DNA from: Lactobacillus bombicola
Lineage (GTDB): Bacteria > Bacillota > Bacilli > Lactobacillales > Lactobacillaceae
Length of the DNA: 64,000 nt
NCBI RefSeq assembly: GCF_900112665.1
Contig: NZ_FOMN01000005.1
Coordinates: 31,424-95,423, forward strand
Reading direction: 5' to 3'
The position numbers were made by a program, and so were the translations under genes. Numbering within the stretch: the first letter of the stretch is position 1; every line of letters begins with the position of its first letter. Shown here in pieces: positions 30,188 to 39,098 of this stretch. The notes below the pieces were generated by a model. It had not been told where the DNA came from. It ran no database searches and saw only the letters and a program-made list of their open reading frames with translations.

Positions 30188-32533
30188 TTATTCACTCCTT
30201 AAAGCAATGGCGGCATCTTTTTTGGCCGCTATGCGGGCAGGCAAGTGTCCGCCAAGCATCGTCAAAATGGTGGAAATACCAATTAAAATAAGAGCATGAA
30301 TTGGATTAAGTTGAGCTACATTGTTCAAATCAGTGATGGAATAAAGTACACTGTTGACTGGGAAAATTAATAGCCAGGCAATTACAATTCCCAAAATGCC
30401 AGAAAAAATTCCCAAAATAAAGGTTTCAGCATCAAAAACACGAGTAATATCTTTTTTTCGTGCTCCAAGAGCTTTTAAAATCCCAATTTCTTTGGTTCTT
30501 TCTAAGACTGAAGTATAAGTTAATATTCCAATCATAATCATTGAAGTTACAAGTGAGATTGCAGCAAAAGCAATTAAAACAGCAGTAATTCCATTTAATA
30601 ATCCGCCAGTCATAGTAGTTACCGCACTAGACATATCGGTATAATTGATCTTATCTTGTTTAGTTTTACCTTTATTCCAGTTATCTAAATAATTTAAGAC
30701 CTTATTTTTTGCCTTAAAGTTATTAGGATAAATCATAATTCCAGCGGGAATTGTAGAACCACCGATTGCTTGCAATACCTGCTTTTTAGTGGTCTTATTC
30801 ATATTTTGTCCTGTTAGCACATTCTGATTAGAGTTTTTTTGTGCTTTAACAATTGCTGACCTTTGGTTTTCTTTAATAACTTGCTGTGCTAGTTGGTCAC
30901 TATAGGCAATACCATTTGCTAATAGTTCTAGTGAATCTTTATTTTTAGGTCGAATGACACCAGCGATTCGCAGTTTAAGCTTACTATTAGCATACATGGC
31001 TGAGTTTACCTTTTTGGGAATAAACATTCCTGTAGGCAATTTTTGATAGTAATCATCATTAGTAGCAATTCTAAATTCTCTACCAACTAATTGGCTAAGG
31101 TCAACTTTAGCTCCATTTTTGATGTTAAGACCTAAATTTTTTAGTACATTATCTATAATAGTATTCTGACTATCAACTACTAAAACTAAATCAGTTGCTG
31201 ATTTGGGCCAAGTACCGGATAGTAAGTGATAGTTCTCTTTTAAAATATTGCCCTGACTTTTATCAAGTTCAGTAGGGAAAACGGTCGATCCCATAAAAGA
31301 CATGCTGGCTGCTTGTGTTTGCATTTGTGAATATGCTTCAGTCATAGTTGAACCAGCTTCTAATGGTGAAAACTGCACACGCTTAACTTTGCCGTCAATT
31401 TTTCCTAAAAGGTTGAGGTTAACTCCAACTTGATAAGAGATGTTATTAGCATATTTAGGATTAATCCTTTTAATGTAGTTAATATAATCTAGTGTAATTT
31501 TGTTTTTGTGGGAACTTTGTTGCGCCTTATCTTTTCTAGCAGTTATATAACCTCGATTTTTAGCAACGTTCTTAGAGTTTTTTTCTTGCGCAAAACTATC
31601 AAAATTAGCAGCACTTTGTGTAATTGTTACAGGATATTTGGCTAATGCTTTGCTCATAGTTGTATCAATCTGTTTTTGAAAACCATTAGACAAAGCTAAC
31701 ACTATTGCAATAGAAATAATACCAATACTTGAAGCAAAAGCAGTTAGAGCAGTTCGCCCCTTTTTAGTCATAATATTAGTAAAGCTAAGTTTAATAGCAT
31801 TCCAATATGACATTTTAGTCCGTTTTAAGTTAAAAGTATCAACTTCATTTGCTGGCTTAAAGTCATTTGAATCGTTCAAAATTTTGCCATCTTGAAAATT
31901 AACGATTCTAGTTGCATATTTCTTTGCAAGTTCGGGGTTATGCGTGACCATAACCACTAAGCGATCTTGAGATAACTGCTTGATTAATTGCATAATTTGC
32001 TCAGACGTTTCAGTGTCAAGAGCTCCGGTTGGTTCATCACATAGTAGAATGTCTGGGTCATTAGCTAAGGCTCTTGCAATCGCTACACGTTGCATTTGAC
32101 CGCCAGATAATTGATTAGGACTCTTTGCTACTTGATCCTTTAATCCCACCTTGGTTAAAGCATCGAGTGCTTTTTGATGACGCTTTGAGGCAGGAACACC
32201 AGACAAGTTCATACCTAATTCAACATTAGCAATAATTGATAAGTGAGCCACCAAATTATAATTTTGAAAAATAAAGCCGACCGAATTGTTACGATATGCG
32301 TCCCAATCAGTTTCAGTGAAATTTTTAGTAGATTTTCCATTTATAATTAAGTCACCACTATCGTAGCGATCAAGGCCACCAATTACATTTAACATTGTAG
32401 TTTTTCCAGAACCACTTGGTCCTAAAATAGCGACAAATTCTTGATTACGAAAAGAGATAGAAACATCATCAAGGGCATGAGTGACAGTATCACCCACATG
32501 ATAAGATTTACGTAATTGCCTTAATTGAAGCAT
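30188..32533 (-). CDS. MacB-like ABC transporter, fused ATPase and FtsX permease
   Basis: A single 781-aa polypeptide: ATPase domain (residues 1 to about 225; Walker A GPSGSGKTTMLNVIGGLD, signature LSGGQMQRVAIARAL, Walker B LLCDEPTGALD), then a membrane segment at about 280-300, a large extracytoplasmic domain, and three C-terminal segments with the FtsX sequence YTSVLERTKEIGILKALGARK. Such transporters in Gram-positives export or expel peptides or lipoproteins. Start ATG 32533 (MLQLRQLRKSYHVG) with AAGGAG; the 37-residue upstream extension is untranslated. Substrate unknown. Confidence 0.9.
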   Translation of the reverse strand: MLQLRQLRKSYHVGDTVTHALDDVSISFRNQEFVAILGPSGSGKTTMLNVIGGLDRYDSGDLIINGKSTKNFTETDWDAYRNNSVGFIFQNYNLVAHLSIIANVELGMNLSGVPASKRHQKALDALTKVGLKDQVAKSPNQLSGGQMQRVAIARALANDPDILLCDEPTGALDTETSEQIMQLIKQLSQDRLVVMVTHNPELAKKYATRIVNFQDGKILNDSNDFKPANEVDTFNLKRTKMSYWNAIKLSFTNIMTKKGRTALTAFASSIGIISIAIVLALSNGFQKQIDTTMSKALAKYPVTITQSAANFDSFAQEKNSKNVAKNRGYITARKDKAQQSSHKNKITLDYINYIKRINPKYANNISYQVGVNLNLLGKIDGKVKRVQFSPLEAGSTMTEAYSQMQTQAASMSFMGSTVFPTELDKSQGNILKENYHLLSGTWPKSATDLVLVVDSQNTIIDNVLKNLGLNIKNGAKVDLSQLVGREFRIATNDDYYQKLPTGMFIPKKVNSAMYANSKLKLRIAGVIRPKNKDSLELLANGIAYSDQLAQQVIKENQRSAIVKAQKNSNQNVLTGQNMNKTTKKQVLQAIGGSTIPAGIMIYPNNFKAKNKVLNYLDNWNKGKTKQDKINYTDMSSAVTTMTGGLLNGITAVLIAFAAISLVTSMIMIGILTYTSVLERTKEIGILKALGARKKDITRVFDAETFILGIFSGILGIVIAWLLIFPVNSVLYSITDLNNVAQLNPIHALILIGISTILTMLGGHLPARIAAKKDAAIALRSE

Positions 32534-32658
32534 AGTTAACTCCTTTATACCTTTATTAATTAATAGGCGTAAGTTTAACATATATAAGAGATTAAAGCCA
32601 TAATGATGAAGTATTATTATAAATAATTTAATTATGTCTTGCATTATAAGTTAATTTT

Positions 32659-33747
32659 TTAGCACATATTATTAAGTAAGTTAACAAAGGCGAAAATTAG
32701 GAAGAGTACTGTAATTAAGGCAATAATAATTAGATGGCGTTTTTTATTAATTAGTAAAATACCAGCAAATTCGCGCATTATTGCATTAGGCAGAAAATAG
32801 AATCTAGTATAACAACCAACTCCATTTGCATTTAATCCAGTCGCTTTAGCATCTAGGCCAGCGCGAAAAATATGATAGTTATTACTGAAAAATTTAGCAC
32901 GATAATGATTATTACCAAAATCGGCTGTCGCCACTGCCTGCGAAAATTGCATATTTTGATAAGTATTTTTTGATTTCGTTTCAAGTAAAATATATTTTGA
33001 ATCAACACCATGAAGAATAGCATAAGCTTTCATTGCCTCTGCTTCAGTAATTTCTTCATCATTGCCTTTTCCACCAGACATAATAAATTTTGGTGATTGA
33101 TGGCCCTTGGCTACTTGCTTTTGAGCAAACTGGATTGCCCGATTAATTCGTGCAGCTAACAGCGGGGGCACTGTTTTACCATTTTTTAAGCCTGAGCCTA
33201 GAACAATGAGATAATCTTGATTATACTGACGTGGGACTATTTGATATAGTAGAAGATTAACTAAGAAATTATAAGCTACCAGTAGTAAATAGAGGATAAT
33301 TGCGGTTGGAGCGTATAAAAATATTTTAAGCCATGTAGGTATCAGTTTAAAAGCTCCAGATAGAAATATTACCCAGGAAATAAAAATTGCAATTCCCAGA
33401 AAAAATGTTAATAAATTTGCTAGGGTATGGCTTTCATGCCGCCAAACAAGATAGGCATTCCATAAGAAAAAGAGCCAAGAAAAGGAGGCAGTTGCTATAA
33501 GCAATAAAATAAAGATTAAGATTATAATTTCATAGGAGATTATCAACTGTCTTAACTTAGTTGCAACTATAATAGTAGATAACCAAATGATTAATAGAAT
33601 AAGAAAAAGGCTAAAAAGCAAGCCATTAATTAGATTACGTGGTTCTTTTAACCAAGAAAACAAAAATAATCCCAATGAAATTAATACAATTATCGAGAGG
33701 TACATAAATGTACGATTTTCACTAAATATTTCAAAAAATTGAAGCAT
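32659..33747 (-). CDS. YdcF/SanA-like DUF218 membrane protein
   Basis: About eight hydrophobic segments in the first 190 residues, then a cytosolic or external DUF218 domain: DYLIVLGSGLKNGKTVPPLLAARINRAI, KFIMSGGKGNDEEITEAEAM and LLETKSKNTYQNM. The family is linked to envelope/peptidoglycan barrier functions (ElyC, SanA); the substrate is unknown. Start ATG 33747 with AAGGTGA; 362 aa. It is upstream of the MacB-like gene (125 bp). Confidence 0.87.
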   Translation of the reverse strand: MLQFFEIFSENRTFMYLSIIVLISLGLFLFSWLKEPRNLINGLLFSLFLILLIIWLSTIIVATKLRQLIISYEIIILIFILLLIATASFSWLFFLWNAYLVWRHESHTLANLLTFFLGIAIFISWVIFLSGAFKLIPTWLKIFLYAPTAIILYLLLVAYNFLVNLLLYQIVPRQYNQDYLIVLGSGLKNGKTVPPLLAARINRAIQFAQKQVAKGHQSPKFIMSGGKGNDEEITEAEAMKAYAILHGVDSKYILLETKSKNTYQNMQFSQAVATADFGNNHYRAKFFSNNYHIFRAGLDAKATGLNANGVGCYTRFYFLPNAIMREFAGILLINKKRHLIIIALITVLFLIFAFVNLLNNMC

Positions 33748-33935
33748 AACTCTCACCTTAACTATAAAAAGATAAATTTGTTGAATAATGTATAAAAAGC
33801 AGTTAGGAAAACATGGCAGTTCATTAATAGGTTGAAAAAGGATATTATAAATAAAATTATATGTTTCTGGTATACTGTAGCTTGATTATATATAATAGTC
33901 TACTAGAACTCTTATACTTAGTAAGGAGTAAACAA

Positions 33936-34613
33936 GTGAAAAAAGCAACAATTTTTAAAAATATCATCATTTTATTTGTAAGTTTCCTATTATATTCAAT
34001 AGTACAATTATTATATTTTTATCCAACTAAAGTACAAAATGTTCTAAAAATAAGTTCTACTGGCTTTGTTGTCCTAGTAATAATAGTAACAGTTTTGGCA
34101 ATATTATTGCTAATTTATCTTTATCATAAGCAATTAGCAGAAGAAAATGATTGGGATTTTAATTATCGTCCGCATTGGAGTATCCGGCGACTAGCAATTG
34201 CAATCATAGGTTTTGTCTTGCTGACATTGGCAAGTTTTCTAATTCCTAATCTATTAGGAATCAATGTTAATACTACTTCAGATAATCAAATGGAGCTTAA
34301 TAGAATTTCACGTCTAGCAGGCAACTTTTTTGTTCCAATGGTAGTTATTATTGCTCCAATATTTGAAGAAACCATATTTAGAGGAATGTTTTTTAATACC
34401 TTTTTTGTCAAAGAGACAGTATTAAATAAATGGTTAGGAATCATTATAAGCGGCTTTGCTTTTGGCTATGTGCATAATCCGGCTTTTAGTCCATTTTTAC
34501 TTGTTTATTGGTCATTGGGGTGTGTACTAGGTTGGGTTTATATAACCACAAAAGATATGCGTTATTCAATGCTGTCGCACATGCTTTATAATGCATTGGG
34601 CTTTCTTGTTTAA
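33936..34613 (+). CDS. CPBP family intramembrane metalloprotease
   Basis: A membrane protein of 225 aa with six or so segments. The conserved motifs of the Abi/CAAX-protease family are present: motif 1 FEETIFRGMFF (EExxxR), motif 2 AFGYVHNPAF (FxxxH) and motif 3 YSMLSHMLYNALGF (HxxxN/D). In lactobacilli such proteins often accompany bacteriocin immunity; no bacteriocin gene is seen here. Start GTG 33936 with AAGGAG upstream. Extended -10 TGGTATACT lies near 33868-33876. Confidence 0.88.
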   Translation: MKKATIFKNIIILFVSFLLYSIVQLLYFYPTKVQNVLKISSTGFVVLVIIVTVLAILLLIYLYHKQLAEENDWDFNYRPHWSIRRLAIAIIGFVLLTLASFLIPNLLGINVNTTSDNQMELNRISRLAGNFFVPMVVIIAPIFEETIFRGMFFNTFFVKETVLNKWLGIIISGFAFGYVHNPAFSPFLLVYWSLGCVLGWVYITTKDMRYSMLSHMLYNALGFLV

Positions 34614-34649
34614 TGCTTAAAGTTTGAATTATTAAATATTAACCAGATA

Positions 34650-34677
34650 AAAAAACGAATCATTTGATTCGTTTTTT
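34650..34677. terminator. Bidirectional terminator
   Basis: AAAAAACGAATCA tt TGATTCGTTTTTT between the converging CPBP and P-type ATPase genes. A/T tracts on both sides serve both strands. Confidence 0.88.
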
Positions 34678-34693
34678 GTCTAGTTAAAGTATT

Positions 34694-36565
34694 TTACTTT
34701 TCAGTAATTAGTCCCGTTTGTTTTGGATTTTTAGGTGTAGTTTTTGCCAACAGGGCCAAGCTAATCGAAATCATATCTACTACTTCTTGCAAAATTGCTC
34801 CCAAAAAAGCGGGAATAATGCCAGTAAAGGCGATAAGCTCAATAATAATTACAATGGTTATCGCAGCTAAAACATCAATATTAGCAACTTTCATAGTATG
34901 TTTTGCAATGGCCACGGCATCATTAATCTTAGATAAATCATTAACCATGATAATGGCATCTGCACTTTCACTAGCGGCTGAGGCACCTTTTGCGCCCATC
35001 GCAATACCAACATCAGCTGCCGTTAAACTGGGGGCATCGTTAATCCCATCGCCAGTCATGACCACTGGACGTTTATCTTGAGTTACTCTTTTAATTGCTT
35101 CAATTTTTTGCACCGGTAGTAAATCATAACGGATATCTTCAATCCCGACTTCTTTACCAATTCTAGCTGCTACATCCTGATGATCACCAGTTAGTATCAT
35201 CATCTGGGCTCCAGTTTGCCGTTTTAATCGTTCAATTGTAGTGGCACTTTCTGCTCTAACTTGATCTTTAAAAGTGATGTAACCAGCATATTGGCTGTCA
35301 ATTGAAATATAAATGGCAGTTGCATTAACAGCTTGAATTTTTTGCTCGGAACTAACGAAATTTAATTTACCTACTTTAACTAAGTGTTGCTCGACAATTC
35401 CGCTAATCCCCTGACTGGTTGTTTCTTTAATATTAGTGGCGGGCTTTAAAAGTTGCTTGTTTGTAGCACTCACTAGTGAATTAGCAATAATATGAGTTGA
35501 TTGTTGTTCGATGCTTGTTGCATAACTTAAGATGGTTTCTTTACTAAAGCTTGAAGTATTAGTGGCAGGAACTATTTCATCAATTACCAATTGGTTTTCA
35601 GTTAAAGTACCGGTTTTATCAAAAGCAAAAGTTTTGGCCTCAGCTAACTTTTCAATGGTTGGTCCAGACTTAACAATAATGTGGTGTTTAGACATTGAAC
35701 TCATACCTGAAATCAAGGCTACCGGTGCGGCAATTAATAAGGGACAAGGTGATGCTACGACCATGACTTCGGCGAAATTAACTGGATTACCTGAATGAAA
35801 CCAAGCAGCAATTCCAATTACTAAGGAAATAATTGTAAACGGAACCGCATAGCGGTCAGCCATTTTAACAAATTTGGCTGGCTGAGATTGGGATGTTTTG
35901 ACTAGGGAAACAATAGTCTGGTATTCTGAATCACTTGCTTTTTTGGTTACAACCATTTCAACGGCAGTGTTACCATTAATAGATCCAGACATTAATTCAT
36001 CACCAATTTTTTTATTAATCGGTACTGATTCGCCGGTAAGTGATGACTGATCAAAACTGGATTCACCTGTAACTACTTTTCCATCAACTGGTACTTGTTC
36101 GCCAGGCTTAATTAAAACATGATCATTAATTTTAAGCTGGTTAACATCAACTGAAAGTAGTTTTTGGTTGACAATCTTATTAGCTGTTGTGGGCGAATTG
36201 TTTAAAAGCGAGCGCAGCTCTTTGTCGGCCTGACCGGTGGCATAATCTTCTAAAGTTTCGCCACCAGTCATCATAATTAAAATCATCCACTCGGCCCAAT
36301 AGTCACCGATTAAAATTGTGGATATAACTGCAATAACGGCTAAAATATCTACACCATAGCGTCCAGATTTAAAGTCGGCAACAATTTCACTAAGTAAGGA
36401 AATGGTCATCATTATTCCTACAAGATCAATTAAAATAGCTTGAATTGTAAATTGTAAATTACCCAATTGAAATAAGCTATTGGTGTGTAACCCGAATTGA
36501 CAAATAAGACTAATGAGACCAATAAGTAGTACTAGTATAAATTTCCACTGCTTTTTAAAACTCAT
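34694..36565 (-). CDS. P1B-type heavy-metal-translocating ATPase
   Basis: A cation-exporting P-type ATPase of 623 aa without an N-terminal metal-binding domain. Actuator motif TGESVP, metal-site motif ASPCPLLIAAPVA, phosphorylation site FAFDKTGTLTENQ, and hinge MTGDGINDAPSLTAADVGIAMG. The membrane motif is SPC rather than CPC, and the last segments read ILQEVVDMISISLALLA rather than the HEGGT of cobalt/iron P1B-4 pumps, so the metal is uncertain (Co, Fe, Zn or Cd all possible). Single gene. GGAGG lies 11 bases before the ATG, a long spacing. Confidence 0.9.
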   Translation of the reverse strand: MSFKKQWKFILVLLIGLISLICQFGLHTNSLFQLGNLQFTIQAILIDLVGIMMTISLLSEIVADFKSGRYGVDILAVIAVISTILIGDYWAEWMILIMMTGGETLEDYATGQADKELRSLLNNSPTTANKIVNQKLLSVDVNQLKINDHVLIKPGEQVPVDGKVVTGESSFDQSSLTGESVPINKKIGDELMSGSINGNTAVEMVVTKKASDSEYQTIVSLVKTSQSQPAKFVKMADRYAVPFTIISLVIGIAAWFHSGNPVNFAEVMVVASPCPLLIAAPVALISGMSSMSKHHIIVKSGPTIEKLAEAKTFAFDKTGTLTENQLVIDEIVPATNTSSFSKETILSYATSIEQQSTHIIANSLVSATNKQLLKPATNIKETTSQGISGIVEQHLVKVGKLNFVSSEQKIQAVNATAIYISIDSQYAGYITFKDQVRAESATTIERLKRQTGAQMMILTGDHQDVAARIGKEVGIEDIRYDLLPVQKIEAIKRVTQDKRPVVMTGDGINDAPSLTAADVGIAMGAKGASAASESADAIIMVNDLSKINDAVAIAKHTMKVANIDVLAAITIVIIIELIAFTGIIPAFLGAILQEVVDMISISLALLAKTTPKNPKQTGLITEK

Positions 36566-36699
36566 TATTTGCTCTGCCTCCGTATAAAAAAATAATATGT
36601 ATTTTATTTTAACATTAACTTACTTTTTTTATTACACGAATGATTAGGTTATAGAAAACAATGAATTTAATACAAAGAAAGCGTTATAGCTTTCTTAAA

Positions 36700-37251
36700 T
36701 CAATAATCATATAATTTGATAATTTTATTTGAACTGGCTCTTTTGATTGAGGTAGGTGACTTTTTTACACTTTGCTTTTGCGGGGAAGGATTAGTTTCAA
36801 CTTGAAAAATTTTGGCGCGATTAAGTGAATCAATCAAGTCAGCAAAAGACATCGTAACAAAATTATCATTGTCACCATGATCGTCAGTTTCAGAAAAATA
36901 GTGGTTTATTTTATTAATTCCTTCAAGTGAAAAATGTTCTTCATGAGCTAAATCAAGCAATAGGGCGTGAAGTCTAGTGGCTGAAACTAATTCGTGTTGT
37001 AAAATTTCAAAAATCCATCCAAAATTATTATCGATAATTTTAAATTCTTTGGCAATTTTGTCTTTATAAAAGACATCAGTAATTATTACTTTTTCAGAGA
37101 AATTATCGCACTTTTGGTTAATTTTTTTTAATTGAGTGACTAGTTGCTTTTTTTCTGATAAAGATAATTCTTGCTCACGAGGATATGCTAAATTGTCAAT
37201 AATAGCATCAATTAAAGTTTTTAATTGCTCAGAAATTATTTTATTTACCAT
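36700..37251 (-). CDS. Uncharacterised 183-aa protein
   Basis: I do not recognise this family. No signal peptide or membrane segment. Largely helical by composition (SLSEKKQLVTQLKKINQKC; FGWIFEILQHELVSATRLHAL). The C-terminal 35 residues are basic and Ser/Pro-rich (SPQKQSVKKSPTSIKRASS), then IIKLYDY. Start ATG 37251 (MVNKIISEQL), ahead of which GAAGGAT resembles a ribosome binding site. A short hairpin at 36676-36696 follows the gene. Lies next to the c-di-AMP-binding protein gene on the same strand, with a 222-bp gap. Confidence 0.65.
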   Translation of the reverse strand: MVNKIISEQLKTLIDAIIDNLAYPREQELSLSEKKQLVTQLKKINQKCDNFSEKVIITDVFYKDKIAKEFKIIDNNFGWIFEILQHELVSATRLHALLLDLAHEEHFSLEGINKINHYFSETDDHGDNDNFVTMSFADLIDSLNRAKIFQVETNPSPQKQSVKKSPTSIKRASSNKIIKLYDY

Positions 37252-37473
37252 AATTAGTATCCTTCTTTTAACACAAAGCAATCTCTAATTTTTAATTAAT
37301 ATAAACAAGACATTTTTTAAGACTTAAGAATATAACTTATTCCAAGTTAAGTATAACTCAAAAGAGTGTGGATAATAAAAAAATTTTTATAATACTATTT
37401 ACTATAATAAAGTACATAATAGTTGTGCTATATATTGAATATTGCTCTTTGAAAACCGATAAATAAATATTTT

Positions 37474-37941
37474 TCATTTCTTTATGATTTTATATTTTTT
37501 TTCTAGATTATGAGTAATGTAATTGAAAGCTTTAATCCATTTGCGCCGAGTTAATAGACCTTGAAAAATATCATGATTATCGACAACTGGGAGAAAGGGA
37601 TTGTCAATTAATAAATGAAGTTGGGATTCTAAAGTTGATTCTGAAAGATTAATTTTATCGAAATTGGTTTCCATTACATCACGAACTTTAAGGCTATTTA
37701 AGGGCTCACTAGTTATTTCATGAGTTCCCATCATTGTAGCAGTAATCATGGCTAAACTGATTAGACCAACCACGTGATTTTCCTGATCTAGTACGGGAAT
37801 CTTAGCATATTTTACTCTCGTTAAAATTAAAAAAGCATGGTAGAGCGGATTATTAGCCTGAACAAAGGCAATTTTTGCTACCGGAATAATAAAAGTGTCG
37901 TTTTTTTCTGCTAATAGCTGTTTGATTGTGGGTGAAAACAC
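37474..37941 (-). CDS. cbpB: Tandem-CBS c-di-AMP-binding protein (CbpB-like)
   Basis: 155 aa, two CBS domains: TFIIPVAKIAFVQANNPLYHAFLIL / KIPVLDQENHVVGLISLAMI, then VRDVMETNFDKINLS / PFLPVVDNHDIFQGLLTRRK. Matches the CbpB/DarB (YkuL) family, which binds cyclic di-AMP and in Bacillus and Listeria signals to Rel. No fused enzymatic domain. The two small-RNA candidates lie directly upstream on the same strand, ending 40 bp before the start. Confidence 0.82.
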   Translation of the reverse strand: MFSPTIKQLLAEKNDTFIIPVAKIAFVQANNPLYHAFLILTRVKYAKIPVLDQENHVVGLISLAMITATMMGTHEITSEPLNSLKVRDVMETNFDKINLSESTLESQLHLLIDNPFLPVVDNHDIFQGLLTRRKWIKAFNYITHNLEKKYKIIKK

Positions 37942-37978
37942 CTGGGACAGCCCCTTTCACTAAAATTAAGCAAAATAA

Positions 37979-38103
37979 AGAAAAAGACCCGCAAAACATG
38001 CGGGTCGGTTAGTTTTCATCTACTTTGAAGGAGTAAGAATGAATGAAATAAAAAGTGGGAGTATGTAGCAAGTTTTACTAACTTACTACTCTGTAAATAA
38101 TAT
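37979..38103 (-). ncRNA. Candidate small RNA A (SD-complementary loop)
   Basis: On the minus strand: -10 TATAAT (38110-38115) with -35 AAGACA 16 bp upstream, then about 125 bases with no good ORF, and an intrinsic terminator GACCCGCA/TGCGGGTC (37986-38006) with a T-rich tail. In the middle a hairpin (about 38013-38048) exposes CTCCTTC, complementary to GAAGGAG. It resembles unit B (38180-38335) in layout and sequence (both contain ATTCAT..TACTCCT.CAAAGTA-like cores). No known family recognised. Confidence 0.6.
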
Positions 38104-38179
38104 TCCTTAATTATAAAGTAAAGGTAGAAAATGTCTTATAAATTAGTAAAGATTTCCTTTAGAAGTCATAAAGGAAATA

Positions 38180-38335
38180 GAAAAACCCACGCAATACACG
38201 TGAGTTGAAAGGGATAGATATGAAAATGACCTGTAAAGTCATTCCGTTTTTCATTACATTATACTTGGAGGAGTATGAATGAAAAACATAAAAGTTGAGT
38301 GTAACATGGTAACGTTTCTCAGCATCACCATATCA
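38180..38335 (-). ncRNA. Candidate small RNA B (SD-complementary loop)
   Basis: On the minus strand: -10 TATACT (38342-38347), about 155 bases, terminator AACTCACG/CGTGGGTT followed by T5 (38180-38206). Its central hairpin spans 38246-38287: GTTTTTCATT pairs with AATGAAAAAC, an inner ATACT/AGTAT stem caps it, and the six-base loop is CCUCCA, an exact anti-Shine-Dalgarno. A third small hairpin AATGAC/GTCATT lies at 38225-38243. Paralogue of unit A. The weak -35 is the main doubt. Confidence 0.62.
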
Positions 38336-38474
38336 ACACTTAGTATAACTATAAAATGTGAAAAAAGTATGACGAATTCATAAATAAAGGTATTTTTCAT
38401 TTGATGTAAAATTGTTTATTGAAGAACACATTGTTATAATTATCTTTATTCTATTGAATGTATTAAGGAGAAAG

Positions 38475-38795
38475 ATGAAAAAACAAAAATATCGCAATCG
38501 AATTACTTTTTGGTTACGTGTCTCAGGCTGGTTATGTTTATTACCGGCTTCAGTTTGGTTATGGCTTTATAGGATGGCAAGCTGGTCGAGTTATTCTTCG
38601 TTCTTTTTAATTGAGTTGATTGTGACCGTTACATTTGCCGTTTTTATTCTGACAACTGCTACGAGTAAAGGGTGGTTGAAACGAAAAAATTTAGTAAGTC
38701 TATTGACATTTGCTATTTTGTTTTTATCAATTATTGTCTTTATCCCACTAGTCTTTTCTTATAATGCTTGTAGTAAATTTAATAAAGAACAATAA
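38475..38795 (+). CDS. Small membrane protein upstream of dlt
   Basis: 106 aa with three hydrophobic segments (about 15-32, 42-62, 72-92) and a basic N-terminus (MKKQKYRNRITFW). Resembles DUF3397-sized proteins of lactobacilli, but I do not claim the family. Start ATG 38475 with AAGGAG upstream; the 21 residues upstream in frame lack support. It precedes the dlt operon by 141 bp, with a separate promoter region between them. Confidence 0.65.
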   Translation: MKKQKYRNRITFWLRVSGWLCLLPASVWLWLYRMASWSSYSSFFLIELIVTVTFAVFILTTATSKGWLKRKNLVSLLTFAILFLSIIVFIPLVFSYNACSKFNKEQ

Positions 38796-38860
38796 GTTTG
38801 CTAAACTATATTTAGATTTAGTAAAAAAATGATAAAATTTTAATCAGTTCATTGACAGTA

Positions 38861-38894
38861 GTAATACAGTGGTAATACAGTGAAGACATATAAT
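38861..38894 (+). promoter_or_regulatory. dlt promoter with 11-bp tandem repeat
   Basis: GTAATACAGTG occurs twice in perfect tandem (38861-38871, 38872-38882). A perfect -10 TATAAT follows at 38889-38894, but the -35 position falls in the repeat and has a poor sequence. Direct repeats of 11-bp period over a weak -35 are typical of OmpR-class response regulators; AGTAAT-N5-GGTAAT is one mismatch per half from the WalR/VicR box. An alternative TTGACA lies at 38852-38857. Confidence 0.55.
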
Positions 38895-38936
38895 AATATT
38901 TTCGGGATTTATTAAGATTTAGAGAGATAAAGATTT

Positions 38937-39086
38937 ATGCTAAAAAAAGGAAATGATTCACGCAGTAAACAAATAGGTAAGTTTGTTCTCACGACACTTA
39001 TTTATTGTGCTATTTTAATGACACTAATTTATCTATATCAATATAGTGGTCTGACGTCGGTTCACTTTATTTATAACGAATTCTAA
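38937..39086 (+). CDS. dltX: D-alanylation peptide DltX
   Basis: A 49-residue single-pass membrane peptide at the head of the dlt operon, required for D-alanylation of teichoic acids. One hydrophobic segment (about residues 16-35) and the conserved C-terminal motif HFIYNEF, which in other species carries D-alanine from DltC to the outside. Starts at ATG 38937; dltA begins 12 bp later. Confidence 0.93.
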   Translation: MLKKGNDSRSKQIGKFVLTTLIYCAILMTLIYLYQYSGLTSVHFIYNEF

Positions 39087-39098
39087 GGTGGTATCATT

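Noticed and set aside
37367..37375. Isolated perfect DnaA box TGTGGATAA
   Set aside because: Single intergenic copy with no cluster or promoter overlap; likely chance in A/T-rich DNA.
38279..38383. A 34-codon plus-strand ORF (MKNIKVECNM...) behind GGAGGAG
   Set aside because: The GGAGG is the complement of the predicted sRNA loop, the ORF has no resemblance to a known peptide, unit A has no matching ORF, and the terminators face the minus strand.
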